From contig CAJINV010000005.1 in the NCBI GenBank assembly GCA_905178155.1, forward strand, positions 7,934,515 to 7,998,514: a stretch of 64,000 nucleotides of DNA. Direction: 5' to 3'. The DNA is from Amoebophrya sp. A120. Lineage: Eukaryota; Sar; Dinophyceae; Syndiniales; Amoebophryaceae. Below the pieces are notes generated by a model. The model searched no databases and had not been told where the DNA came from. It was given only the letters and a program-made list of their open reading frames with translations. The position numbers and the translations under genes were made by a program. Below are positions 1-11,537 of the stretch, piece by piece; position 1 is the stretch's first letter, and each line of letters opens with the position of its first letter.

Positions 1-203
1 TGTGTTGCGTGATTGCCAAAAGCTGGCCACTTTTGATCAAGTTGGGAGGCAGTTTCTCATGCTGGTGAGGCATGATAGAGGTCGCGCAGAATCTGTCATG
101 CTAGATGAGATTGAGATCTGACAGACCTCAGCCTCACGCGTCATAGAAAACCTGCATGACAAGTCTCGCGACCTTCCAGACCCAGACATATCTGCAGTTC
201 ATA
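1..203. mobile_element. Introner element, family A (cut by window edge)
   Basis: Right end with CAGACCCAGACATA then TTCATA at 203; the left end lies outside the window. Confidence 0.75.
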
Positions 204-3200
204 ATCTTTCCGTCTGTACATGGTTGGGTTAGTAGTGTAGAACAAGTTTCGGAAGGGATCATTCACCGCTAGCGTGCTGGCACAGAGGAGGGATGACCGT
301 TGCTCCTCTTGCAGCTCCGAAGCGGTGGACGATGAAGACTTAGAACTACTCCTGCACCACTGCAGTGGTTGTCTTCTCTTCTCATACTCTTCGACATCGT
401 CCCTCCTCGACACAACATTCGTCCGCTGGTATTCCAGCGCGTTGAGCCAACTGGTGCGGTTGTTATCGCAAAAAGGGTGTTCTCGGAAGGGCGGGGAGTA
501 ATACGCGTGAGGGAAGGATGAACCCTCTTGCTCAACATTATCACCCTCTTGTTCCTCATTCTCACTTGTCTATCCAAGAAAAAAACATTGTAGGTGTAAC
601 TTTTCTGGAGGAAAAGCATTACAAATTTGTGTGGCATGACAGCAAAAACCTGTCACGCGCAGATAGTACGGGAAAACACCCTTTAATGGACCCTGCGATG
701 CATGCCAAGCATGACAGACGCAATCATCTTGCATGTTGCGCGTCACAAATTTACACTAACAAGGTTTTTTTCTTGGATATTGTCAAATCGAAGTACAGTG
801 CCAGAGACATGGGAGGCGGTTCGTTGTGCTGGACGGAGGTAAGTAGTTCGTAATACGGCGGGCCATATCACTTGCAAAAGTGTCTGGGCCTGGAAACTTG
901 TGATGCTGGGTGGCGATGATTGAACATACTCCTGAGTGCGACCAAGCATGACAAATTTTTCGGACACTTCCTCATGCATAGTGCGCATGAGAAACTGCGC
1001 TTTTGCATGACAAAAGGAGGCTCCTTTTCCTGGTCATGCAATACAGATTTTACAGGAATCCAAGCCACGCAATACAGGTTCCACTTTTCCAGACCCAGAC
1101 ATATTTGCAATGCATACGCCGTAGAAAAGTTTATGCCGCAGGTGCACCATGTCCACTCTCGGTCTGTTTATGCGAGCAGTAGATGTTGTAGTTCTTGCGC
1201 CGCTGTTGCTTGTGCTGCTGGTACTGTCGCTTGATGCCACAGAAGAGGTACTAGCAGCACTCTCCTGTTCGTCGTCGTTTTCATCTTCTGCAAGCAGTTC
1301 CATCGCTTCTTTCAACCTGAATTTCACCAGCGATTTCGGCCTCGAAATGATTTCCCAATCATCCTCTAAGAACAGAATGAACTCCGATCTCGTGCTGCGC
1401 ATCGCGCAGGAGGCAAAGGCCTTCCCGGTTCGCATATACGTGGTACGGGAGATCTTGATATGCGTCTCCGGCCACTTGTAATCGTGGATGGGAAGCTGTT
1501 TTAAATTGTACTTTCTCAAAATGTGCTCGCGCCACTTTAGCTCCGGATTGCGTATTCGTCGGGTAAGTAGTTTTGTGCGCCGCCGAACAGGAGGAGGAAG
1601 AGTACCGGAAGAAAGTTCACCACTTTGATGTTGACCATGGTTTTGTTGCCCTTCTTGATCTCCAGCGGCCTCGCCTGAATTCATTTGCTCCTCTCCTGGT
1701 ACTTCTACACCCTCCGCTGTACTTCTAGTACTTTGCGCGTCCTCTTCTACCTTGGGCTGCTGGTGGCTTGTAGTCTCTTCTGCTGGTTCATCATCTTCTT
1801 CGACCTCGACGTCGTATCCAAGAAAAAAACTGTGTTCGTGTAGGTGTCTTGACGTGACAGCATGACAAATCTGTTCTGCATGACAGACAAAGCCTGTCAT
1901 GCGCAGCTAGTAAGTGAAAACACAAATGAAGTACGACTTCATGGTTGGCTAGCATGACAAGTGTAACAGTGTTGCACACTTTGCATCACAGACTTACACT
2001 TACACAGTTTTTCTCTTGCATACCTCGTATTCCTCGTCCACAAACTCATCCGCATCCTCCAGAAACATCAAGTATTTTTCCCGTGCCATGTATCAAATGT
2101 AAAAACGTCTGGGTCTGGAAACTTGTGATGCTAAAAGTGAACGAGAGTTCCACTGCAATACGGAGCCAAGCATGACAAAATTTTTGGGCTCCTATGTGTT
2201 GCGTGTCCCGCATGGCAAACTGCGTGTTTGCATGACAGAAAAGAGGACCGCTTCGTGCCCATGCATCACAGATTCTTGAGTCATGTCAGACAAGCATGAC
2301 AAATCTCAAAATCTTCCAGACCCAGACACTTTTGCATTTGATACCATGTCCAGAAGCCCCATTTCCTTGTACGTCCGCAAGGTGTGCTCGAACGTTCTCG
2401 CCCCGTTCCCGTACACCATGCAGAGGGAGAGGGAGGAGGTGGATTTTTTGTCGCTATTTGCATCATTCATTTCCGCATCAGAAGTTGTTCTTTCGTTTGT
2501 TTCCTCATCAAGATGATCTTCGGCCTGCTGCGTAGTCGTTCCACTTATTTGTTCCGCGTTTATTTCAGGTGTTGCAGCTTCCGCTTCCGACATTATGTAC
2601 TCTTCATACTTCAACTCCTCCCGTTTTGTCAGCGTGTCTTCCCCGTCACCATACAACAGCCTCTGCCACGCGTTCAGTTTCCGGTACATCCGCTTCACCA
2701 TGTTAGTGAACTATCAAATGCAAATATGTCTGGGTCTGGAAGGTAAGAACTTGTGATGCTAACTATGGACGCTAAAAAAAATTGTATTGCATGACCAGCA
2801 AGAGGAGTCTAGTTTGTGCTACGCGGGGAGGACGTTTGTCATGCGGAGAAGGCATCAGAAAGCCCTCTAAAAATCTGCGATGCTACGTCGTGCATTACAG
2901 ACATCCTGGGTCATGCACAATATGCATGACAAGTCTCGGAATCTCCCAGACCCAGACCTTTTTGCATTTGATATGAACCGCGGGACATCGAAAATAAAGG
3001 GCAGAAACTCGTCCTCTTCGGGAAGATTTATTTCTCGTTCTGATTCGTGACCTCCCGTGTCGACGACCTGGGGCTCCCGAGAAGATGAAGATGGCCGCGT
3101 CGAGGATTCGGATGCAGTATCAACCCCGTGTGAAGATGACTGGTGCTCTACTACTTCGCCTGTGGTCTGCTCCATTCTCTGCTCTCCAGATACATCGACC

Positions 3201-4616
3201 TCTGCTGCAGCGGGCACTTGTGATATTACCGCGGAAGTTGTAGATCCTAACATATTATCGCCGTTCTGTTCCAAGACCTCCCCCAACCCGGTGCTGTCGT
3301 CGTAGTTGGCGGTGCTGGAAGTTGTTTGGTCGTGGTGCTCTTCTCCACCTGAAAAAGATTCTTGTTCTCGTCCGCTTTCAACAACACCGTTCTCGGTCGA
3401 AGATGAAGAACCTGCTCTCCTCGTCGCCGCATGACCATACAGCGCGTCCCAAACCTGCCGGCAGTCCAGCTCGGTGGTGTCCAAAGACTCCACATACTCA
3501 ATAACCGCGGGAGCCCACTCTTTCCACAAGACCAGCCAATTCTGCAAATCGACGTAATTCTGCTCTCCTAGGTCGTGGGCCTCTAATGTGATTTTGGGTG
3601 CTAGATAAGGCAGAAACTTCTTTCACCGAGAAGGCAGAACGTCGGTAAAAGTAGAATGTTGACGTTGAGCAACAGCATGACAAGAGCAGTATCCTTTCCT
3701 TGCAAAACCGCATCACAAAACGGAGGTACAACATGATGAAGATGATCAAAGATCATTTTATACCATAAATGCTCCCGACGATGGTCGCCAGATTTAGGGC
3801 CCCCACCGGACAGGACCTCGCGACATCGTCAAACGTGTGTTCGTTGCGAAAATTTTCCACGAACAATTGCTGTGCGTCCACAAAATGGAAGTCCGCGATT
3901 TTTCGCATACTCCGCCAACAGTGGTAGCCCATCGAGTGGACGTAGTTAGGCCAAAAGATGCGGTTCTGGTCGCATTTGCAGAAATTCTCAACCAAAGGGA
4001 GCAGAAGCCGGGCCTTTTCGGGTAGACGTTCATCTTCTTGCGGGAGCTTCTGTTCATCAGTTGCTGCAACTGCTTCTGAATTATGCTGATCTTCTTCTTG
4101 TTGTGCCGGAGTAGTGTGAACATCCTCGTCTGATGTCGTTATTATTTCATCACCTGGAGGTGGTCGTCGTGGTTCTTCCTGCGCCAACGGTGAGGTCGAA
4201 GTAGTTGTGAAGAGGAGATGTAGTTGAAACATCAGGCAGTAAGACGCTGCAGCCAGTCGCCGGAAACGCCGAAAAGATTTTGTTGCGCGGGAGGGCCTAC
4301 TACTTCTGAGGGGAACTACAACTAAATTTCTTCTGCAGTAGTTGTTCCTCCGCAACTGCGTAAAAATTAGTCGATCAGGTTCTGGGGGTGTCGCTTTAAT
4401 TCGTGTTCGCCGTTTATAATTTCGACGTACGGGAAAGAGATTACCTGAACAGCCGAATGGCGAAAGGTGCGACAAGCTGGCAGAATTTCTTGCTGCTGTT
4501 CTTGGTGTCGGCGAATTGTTCGAAAAATAACCATCGCGTTCCTGTGCTGTCTTCCTCTCGACGCGCGAAGAAATTTCTTCTACGCGGACGGGATCTTCTC
4601 CGCTGCTAGTCTGCAT
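1..4616 (-). CDS. Glycosyltransferase-like type II membrane protein (3' end outside window)
   Basis: Start ATG at 4616. Exon 1 (3764-4616) encodes about 284 residues: a basic N-terminus, one hydrophobic stretch near residues 125-145 (signal anchor) and an acidic stalk. A GT-AG intron (3601-3763; GTATAA...CTAG) follows and joins in frame to an exon starting near 3600. Later exons are separated only by introner elements at 2712-2973, 2091-2343, 1815-2022, 866-1116 and 571-779; deleting each with one flanking repeat keeps the frame. Two acidic motifs typical of nucleotide-sugar-dependent transferases appear: YLMFLEDADEF (spanning the 2091-2343 junction) and FILFLEDDWEI (about 1330). The region between is Glu/Ser/Thr-rich. 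Inference: Golgi or ER glycosyltransferase, donor and acceptor unknown. The last visible exon ends at about 204 in an element cut by the window edge. Confidence 0.6.
571..779. mobile_element. Introner element, family C
   Basis: Inverted ends TATCCAAGAAAAAAAC / TTTTTTCTTGGATA; 5-bp repeat TTGTC (566-570, 780-784). Removal joins YFDLT|SENEE in frame. Confidence 0.9.
866..1116. mobile_element. Introner element, family A
   Basis: Inverted family A ends; target repeat decayed. Removal can join LFYG|PPYYELL in frame. Confidence 0.8.
1815..2022. mobile_element. Introner element, family C
   Basis: Inverted ends TATCCAAGAAAAAAAC / TTTTTCTCTTGCATA; flanks GTCG and CTCG similar. Removal joins DEEYD|VEVEED. 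Confidence 0.85.
2091..2343. mobile_element. Introner element, family A
   Basis: Perfect 5-bp repeat CCATG (2086-2090, 2344-2348). Removal joins GLLDM|AREKYLMFLED, completing the first acidic motif of the transferase. Confidence 0.95.
2712..2973. mobile_element. Introner element, family A
   Basis: Repeat TGAAC (2707-2711, 2974-2978). Removal joins DVPRF|TNMVKRMY. Confidence 0.95.
3601..3763 (-). other. Ordinary GT-AG intron of the glycosyltransferase-like gene
   Basis: On the minus strand the intron begins GTATAA (3763) and ends CTAG (3601). Joining the exons gives an uninterrupted frame (GSIY|APKITLE). It has no terminal inverted repeats and no flanking direct repeat, unlike the other introns of this gene. 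Confidence 0.7.
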
Positions 4617-5439
4617 TTTCTCTCCGCTCGGGACGTCGAGAGGAGGGGTGTACTACGAAGGTCGAGGTCCTCGTGCAAGATGAAAGAAACGTCGGTCCTC
4701 TGGAGGTCTAGCACTAGCTCTCCTGCAGCATGAAGATGGTCACTACACTGCCGTCCTACCAAAGCAGAACTCGTCGCTGCGCTGCACTTCTTGTGCAGTT
4801 TTCGCGGAAACACGACCGGAAGATATCGGGTTTAGCAAGGTAATGCAGCGGTCGGCGAGAATTCGACCGGTTGTCGTTTGTCGCTTTTCCTCTTCATCCC
4901 TCACCGTGATGATCCGAACCAATGAAGCCGAGGCTCATTCTCAGATCACCTAACCAACAGTCCTGAACTCCAATGTCTTGAGAAGCGACCACGCCGCTTT
5001 TGTTCTAGATCTAGATACATGCGCGAGGACCCCAGGATCTACATAGAACCGTCATAAAGCAAATCGCCCCTGCTTAAATACAGTCCACCGCCAATAAAGA
5101 AACGCACACTGCTCAGCAGGGCTGCAGGGCTACAGAGACATCGGAAAAGGGACATACACACAAGCACGACACTGACACAAGTGAAAGGGACACCATCTCA
5201 GGCCCCGCGAATGCAAGACCCGGCCCGCCGCACCGACGAAACCGGCCACGTCTTTAGGATAATTCGAAAAAGAAAAAGGCCACCGGCACTGTACTAGACG
5301 AAAGCCCCAGAGTGTCTACCGGAGGGGCAACAGATAGGACCCGACAACGCTACTCATTCTGTGGCCTACGGAGCTGAGCGTGGCTATGTGTGACATATTA
5401 GCCTGACGAAAGCACGTCTGAGCGCGCACTGCAACCAAT
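4617..5439. other. Intergenic, no gene recognised
   Basis: Upstream of the glycosyltransferase-like gene start. It holds no convincing coding exon, no introner element and no RNA gene I can recognise. The promoter of the minus-strand gene should lie here but I see no motif I can defend. Confidence 0.5.
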
Positions 5440-6660
5440 CTCCGCTGCAAGTGCATGGGCAGCTGCGCGGGGCGCCGGAAAATAAAAAGACGGCCGCGAG
5501 CAGAGACACGTGTCGAACTGCGTGCGCCGTTGGTTCGCCCGCCGGCCGGCCGGCCCCCGCCCGCCGCGGTACCGGCGTCGGCGGGCTTCCCGCCCGGAAT
5601 TGCCCCGCGACGGACTTATCAACACTGGGCCAACCGGGCCCCGCCCGTCCAGTGGGTATGGGCGCACGCGCGGCATCCGCGCGGGCTGGGTGCGCACGTC
5701 GGTAGGCAGGGGGGCACACCGGCGGCCCGCCAGCCTGTATCGATTGGTTGGGAAAGGGGCCAGGCGCCTAGCAACGCCGGGCCATTTTACCAAAGAACAC
5801 CGCCGCCGCCGGTAGCCCCGGGGCGCGCGCCGCTCGAAGTCCGAGCGGCGCGCGCCGAGCTTCTCGCCAGAACCGGGCAACGACTGCAGCGCGCTGCTGT
5901 AGTAGCAGCGCGCGCCCGGGTCGTTCTGCAAGCGCGGCACTGCCTGGCCGCCGATGCACTCGGACCGACCCGAAGGCGCAAAGAAAAGGCGGACCTGCGC
6001 CCGGCGGCCTTTGCTTGCCCGCGCGCCGTACTTTGCGCGCAGAAGTGCACTCGTCGCATGCTCTCCCCGCCGGCCATCGGAGAACAGGCGCAGCGGCGCG
6101 GCCGCTGTGGGGTTTTTCCGCTGCAAGCTAGCCGTTCGCGTGGGGGGCGCGCAAGCCGCTGGCTACCAGGCCTGCGGTGGGGCGGATAAAAGCCCCCGGC
6201 TTGCTGGCTGCTCCTCCGTCAGCGGCCACCCACGAAGCAGAGCACTGCAACCACGGGCCAAGAGCGTAGGGCCTCGCGGCGCAAATGCCGGCCAAGAGGT
6301 AAGCCCCGGCCCCTTTCCCTTTCCTGCATGCATTGGGCGGGCGCGCGCCAACCATTGGCCCGGCGTGGGGCTGGCGCACGGAATTGCGCGGCGGGCAGGC
6401 CGGGCCAGCGGCCTCCACCGACGGAGTAGCTGCTTTGGACATGTCCAAAAAGCACTTTCCTCCTCTTTCGTTCTGGTGCCTCCTCTTCCCGCCGCCGCGG
6501 TAACTCCAGGTAGAGCCCTGCCGCTCTAGCGAGATGCGCGCGCCAGCCATTGACTGGCCCGGCGTGGGGCTGGCGCACGGAATTGCGCGGCAGGCCGGGC
6601 CAGCGGCCTCCACCGACCGGCCGCGCTCTCGTCGCCCGGCGCTCCTCGCTATTCAGAACT
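5440..6660. repeat. GC-rich, hairpin-rich repeat island
   Basis: Base composition changes abruptly from the roughly 45-50% GC of the neighbourhood to a markedly GC-rich stretch. It contains a perfect 15-bp-stem hairpin at 5822-5856 (5-base loop), a second GC hairpin around 5889-5914, and a direct repeat of about 30 bp centred on GGCGTGGGGCTGGCGCACGG at about 6363 and 6559. Long open frames occur on both strands in several frames at once, which is expected from GC-rich DNA with few stops; none resembles a protein I know. I call it a repeat or structural island, not coding. Confidence 0.55.
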
Positions 6661-7337
6661 GGCCATCGGCCCGGCGATTCTTGACCATCATCTGCTTCGC
6701 AGCCACGAGCATGAAGAGCGATGGATTAATTAATTAATTAACTCGGAACACAGAGGAGCTGCTTCGTGCCCCCGATCACCACACAAAGCACGTAGCAAGC
6801 CGTCGCCATCAAATTTGAATTGGCGGAACTGTGTTATTCGACAGAAGCCATTCTGATTTCAACTCGATGAAGCGAGCAACCTTTCCTTTCTTCGCAACTT
6901 CTTCATCTCGTCCACATGAGCGTTCTTGTAATGGATTAGTAGTTACATTGTCCTCCTTCCAGAAATCAACTGATCGCCGCCAAGATTCCACGACCTCTGT
7001 CTATTTTTTTACAGAGTTCTTGAATCTTCAGTGTAGTCGGTTTTTTTTTTGCTCTATCTCCTTTGCCCGCCACCATCCACCGCTAATTTTTCCAATGTTG
7101 CTACTTACAGCTCGTCCCTGCTGCGCGCGTCATCTTCCAAACTAACACTTCGCCACCTGAGACCGGCTTCGACGACAACTCTTCATTACTGCGCAGAACT
7201 TCGCGTTTTTTCCGTGAAGTTGTTGTCACAATGGTGGATGAAGAAGTGAAGGCTACGTACAACCTGGCGTCTTGTCGACATCTACAACGCGTCAAATGGT
7301 CAAGGTATACCCCGACTTCCACAAAAACAGGATCATC
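6661..7337. other. Intergenic 3' flank of the R-SNARE gene
   Basis: Contains a short TTAA microsatellite at about 6726-6742 and AT-richer sequence. No coding exon recognised. It lies downstream of the stop codon of the minus-strand R-SNARE gene. Confidence 0.4.
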
Positions 7338-10300
7338 TCACCCGGCGATCATCGCTACTATGTAGAGCAAAAAGGCCCCGCACATTCCCGCTATCACCAT
7401 CTTCAACTTCATATTTCTCCACTGGATGGCCCTGCGCAGGTCGACGGACTGGTGTTTATTTTGGAGGGATGATTGTATGTTGTTATGCAAGAAAAAAACT
7501 GTGTTAGTGTAAATCTGTGATGCACAACTACATGCATCAGAGTTACGCCTGTCATGCCAGACAACCATGAAGTACTTACTCTTTTCACGTGTGTTCCCCC
7601 TTACGAGCCGCGCATGACAGGCTTTCTCTGTCATGTAGAGCAAATTTGTGATGCTGTCAACCAAAGAAAGTTACACTAACACAATTTTGTTCTTGGATAG
7701 TTGTGAGTTGTTGTGTACTATCCACATGTGGCCATGCGGCGCATGACAAAGTTCAGGACAACTCGGTGTACTTCCTTCTGCGTCCACTAGTATGTTGCAT
7801 CTAATCAAAATTCCTATACCTGCTTCAGAAACTGGTCCGCCTGCCTGCTCATGTTGTCTGTCCTCTGCTCCAAATTCTCCAGGTTGTGATGTGTTTCTAA
7901 AATTCTCCGCACATTGTCCTGCATGTTCTCCTTCAACTCTTCTACTTTTCCCTGCATATCCTGAGGAAAACCGTCCCCACTCGTCGCTGTCCAGAGTCAC
8001 TGAAAGACTGGAAACTTAGCAACACAAAGACAAATTCAGTAGAAGTTTTGGGCGTCACACATGACAAGTTGCTGTCTGTTGTGTACTAGCGCAGCTTCGC
8101 AAGGCCAAACGCATCACAAATCCGTCTGCTCATCCCGTTATACAGAATTACAAATTCCAACACACGCATAGAATTGGAATTGCCTCTCTTCATGGGGATC
8201 ATGCGCATTACAAACGTTCCTGCGATTACAAAACTGCATGACAACTATGGGGTCGTCGTGAGGACGTTTTTACATTAGGATACTGCACCTCAAATATACA
8301 GAAAAAAAACTAGGCAAGTGTAAACTTTGTAGGAAGAGCAGCATCACAAATTCGTTTTGCATTACAGGGAAAATCTGTCATGCGCAGCTAGTACGTAGAA
8401 ACACGCATGAAAGTAGCCTGTGAGGCAGATCTAGCATGCCAAGTATAACAGTTTTGCATTTCCTGCATCACAGACTTACACTCACATAGATTTTTTCTTG
8501 CATATCAAAAGTTTTGTCCCGGTCCGCGAGCTGGTAGCGCTTGATGATCTCCTATCCTGAACAAAAACATCCCCACCTCATAACCAAGTATGGTAAATGT
8601 GCAACACAAATGTCCAAGTTTTGGGAGTTGCGCATGACAAGTTTCGATCTCAATTGTAGTGCTGGTTAGCTGCCCTCCGCATGATGAGAGAGCCAGGCTC
8701 TGATCCTGTTTACAGTATTACAGATTCCAAAACACGTCGATTTGCAATGCCTCTCATGGAGATACGCATTACAACTGTTCAGTTCCTGTCAATGTCATTG
8801 CGCATTTGCATGACAACTCCGGGGTGGGGACGTTTTTGTTGAGGATATCTCCCGAACCGGCTTCTTCAGCGGCTTGGTCAGTGAGAGCGAGGATAGATGG
8901 TGCAGGGAATCGCCCTGAGGTAGTTTTTTGTGCGATTTTCATTTCTGCATGAGAAATAATTGCGACATGGCTCCTGCATCCTGATATCCTAGAAGCAGGA
9001 GGCCTACGATCATCTATAAACACCTGCTCGTCGGCGGTGTCCTGGAGGTCCTGAGTTTCGACATCAGAATGATCAAGATCAGAACTCATTGTCATAATCC
9101 CGTATGATCTACAAATCAAACCGCGTGATGTTGAGATAAAAACCGTACTTACTACTATTAAGTAACACATACCTGCGTGACGTGCACCCGTTCCAAAACT
9201 TCGTTTAAGCACGCGTACGCCAGTATCAAATGCAAATATGTCTGGGTCTGGAAGGTTGGAAGACTTGTCATGCACGTTTTGCATGAGCGATGATGCTTGT
9301 GATGCATGCCCTAGCATCACAATTTTTTTCGGGGCTTTTTGATGCCTATTCCGCATAACAAATGCCTCTTCGCATGGCAAAAATTGCACTCCCTTTGCTG
9401 CTCATGCAATACAGTTTTTTTTGGAATCCAAATGCAGCATCACAAGTTGCATTCTTCTAGACCCAGACATATTTGCACTTGATAGCCAGCCGCTCCGGGT
9501 ACCCGGCGTCCCGAATCCCTATTGCGTACAAGCAATGACTATGCATAGCAAATAGGTGTCTGCGTCTGGAAATAAGCCCGAGCTTGTCGTGCTTGTCTGG
9601 CAAGCCTGGAAAATGAAAATCTGTATTTTTGCATGATCGAGAAATATAACAACTGCAGCTTCTCGAAAATGCAAGAAAAATTGTCATGCTTATTTGCGGC
9701 ACGACTTCCAACTCCTGTTGCAATCCTTCACAAGAACTCCGCGTCACAAATTTCCAGACCCAGGGAAAAACCAATTTGCCATGCGTAATGGCTGGAAACC
9801 CCGTTACCCGCCATGACAAACATGTTTCCCTGGCACGGGTACTCGAGAATCACCCGGGTTTTGAACTCCGCATTTGTTATATCCTCAGTAAAAACGTCCC
9901 CACACCAGAGTTGTCATGCGAATGCGCAATGACAGGAACACTTGTAATGCGCAGCTCCATGAGAAGAATTTCCAATCGTGGTGGTAATGCTGTAAACAGG
10001 ATGTGAAAGCGGCTTTCTCATGCGGCTTCTCTCGCCAATCAGCACAACACTGCAGAGGAAAACTTGTCATGCACAGCTTCCAAAGCTTGAAGATTTGTGT
10101 TGCTAGATTCCCAACTTGACCATGCTGGCATGGGGACGTTGTTACAAATGATATGTTATGCCCCGTTGCTGCTGGCAGGACTGGAGAAATTGCCGCTCAA
10201 ACTGTTGCTTTTCTTGGGACGCGATTTTACCTGTGAGGATACAATGAAAGTAGATTGCGATTTATTCTTTGGTCGATTACGTAATGTGTTCGTGCTTGAA

Positions 10301-10810
10301 GTTTTATTTCGCAATACTGAAGTGGTTATATATACAAATCTGCAGTGGTAGACAAAGCAAATTGCACACGAGGCTCCACATCCTGTTCCTGCATTTCCAA
10401 ATGCAAATTCCCATTCGTGCAATAAAAAGTACGGCAAGAAACAAAATCTATACTGTCAACGAAAATTGACGCCAGCAAAGCCCCATCGGTGACGCGGGCT
10501 AGGTATCAAATGCAAATGTGTCCGGGTCTGAAAACTTGTGATGCGAGAATGTGGATGATGGAATAATCAGTTCCGAATGCAACCCAGCATGACCACTTTC
10601 CAGAACGCTTTCTCATAGGAAACCCGCATGGAAAACTGCGTTTTTACATGCACAAAAGAGGCTGCGACTTTTGTTGGTTATAATGCAAGACAGATTTTCT
10701 AAGGTATGAAAAGCTAGCATTACAAGTCTCAACCTCCCAGACCCAGACATATTTGCAATCCGTACCAGGCCCACAAACACTATTCGCTCGTCCACAGAAA
10801 CGATCGCCAT
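7338..10810 (-). CDS. Longin R-SNARE, VAMP7/synaptobrevin-like (236 aa)
   Basis: Start ATG 10810, stop at 7338. Removing seven introner elements and three GT-AG introns (10231-10453, 8915-9172, 7449-7819) gives 236 residues: longin domain (about 1-140), SNARE motif (about 155-212), C-terminal membrane anchor (about 215-235). The SNARE motif aligns without gaps to animal VAMP2 over more than 60 positions, including the juxtamembrane W. The zero-layer arginine is replaced by Thr176 (ILETHHNL against VLERDQKL). Role by family: membrane fusion on the endolysosomal or secretory route as the R-SNARE of a four-helix complex. The 7449-7819 intron choice is supported because its AG at 7449 restores the ungapped SNARE alignment (FLKQ|SVDLRR). 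A partial second copy of the SNARE exon lies at about 12791-13026. Confidence 0.85.
7449..7819 (-). other. GT-AG intron containing an introner element
   Basis: Minus-strand ends are GTATAG and CACCAG. Splicing gives FLKQ|SVDLRR, matching VAMP proteins without a gap. A family C element (7484-7699) lies inside. Without it the intron would be about 150 bp, the size of other GT-AG introns here. Confidence 0.75.
7484..7699. mobile_element. Introner element, family C, inside a GT-AG intron
   Basis: Repeat GTTGT (7479-7483, 7700-7704). Lies within the 7449-7819 intron of the R-SNARE gene. Confidence 0.9.
7957..8282. mobile_element. Introner element, family B
   Basis: Repeat CTGCA (7952-7956, 8283-8287). 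Removal joins EVQ|GKVEELKEN at the start of the SNARE motif. Confidence 0.92.
8295..8504. mobile_element. Introner element, family C
   Basis: Repeat TCAAA (8290-8294, 8505-8509). Removal joins RDKTFE|VQGK. The exon between this element and the previous one is only about 12 bp. Confidence 0.92.
8553..8847. mobile_element. Introner element, family B
   Basis: Repeat TCTCC (8548-8552, 8848-8852). Removal joins KPVRE|IIKRYQ. Confidence 0.92.
9224..9484. mobile_element. Introner element, family A
   Basis: Repeat GCCAG (9219-9223, 9485-9489). Removal joins PERLA|YACLNEV in the longin domain. Confidence 0.95.
9540..9786. mobile_element. Introner element, family A, diverged
   Basis: Degraded family A ends; repeat ATGAC/ATGGC. 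Removal joins GVSSH|CLYAIG. Confidence 0.8.
9880..10153. mobile_element. Introner element, family B
   Basis: Repeat TGTTA (9875-9879, 10154-10158). Removal joins QRGIT|NAEFKTR. Confidence 0.92.
10504..10764. mobile_element. Introner element, family A
   Basis: Repeat CTAGG/CCAGG. Removal joins VFVGLA|RVTDGALL at the longin N-terminus. Confidence 0.9.
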
Positions 10811-11537
10811 TGTCGCAGATGTTGAGATGACACTTGATGTGCGACAAGTTTGTTCCTATCGTCCAAAAAAAATTTCTCGAAGCACCACCGCGGGTCGTAG
10901 TTGCTCTCACTGGTGCTGTGCTACTGGTGCCTCTACTTCATTCCTGTTCTTCCCGAGGAGGTATAGAGCACCTGGTTGATGCTGTTGCCACTTCTCGCGG
11001 TTCACAGTAGCAAGCTTGTTCACCTGGCGAGGATGGCTGTGTCGCTTGTGCTCGCACCGCTCCGGCACTTCTTCGATTTCGGGATTTTATTTCGTTCTCG
11101 ATGGCACTACGACCACACCGTAGTCGCTACGGCAAGTGTCGGCGGTGCAGCTTGCAGTGGAACTACAGCCCTGGTTGTTGACCGCGCGCTCCTCCCAGTA
11201 GCGGCGTGTTGCTGCTGGAGCGAAAGAACGGAGAATTAAAAACACCGCTATTTTTTACGACGGCAAGAAGTTGTCCTCTACTTCGCGGCTGCCTTGGTTC
11301 TCGTCAAGGCATAGGCAAGAAACAAAGATGACGGAAATCAAAAGCCGAAGGAGGAGGTGTCATCAACACCCCAGCTCTAGAAAAACTTCCGCTGAGATAA
11401 ACAAATTTGCACCACCGCTTGGCCTGTTTGTTCTTGCCGTGCTATGATCAATCTTCTTATCCGGCAGGAGCAAGGAAACAAAGCTTTCTACGTGTTCTAT
11501 GTGAAGAATACCCACAAGACCGGCAGAATCGAGGATA
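10811..11537. other. Intergenic, 5' flank of the R-SNARE gene
   Basis: No introner element and no convincing exon. It separates the R-SNARE start from the stop of the tentative gene to its right. Confidence 0.4.

Noticed and set aside
5455-6529. Long open frames on both strands (up to about 240 codons)
   Set aside because: They overlap in several frames at once in GC-rich, hairpin-rich DNA with few stops. Composition is Arg/Ala/Pro-rich without domain signal.
7484-7699. Treating this element as an exon-splitting introner adding 16 residues to the SNARE
   Set aside because: An acceptor AG at 7449 gives an ungapped alignment to VAMP proteins; the alternative inserts residues near the membrane-proximal end of the helix.
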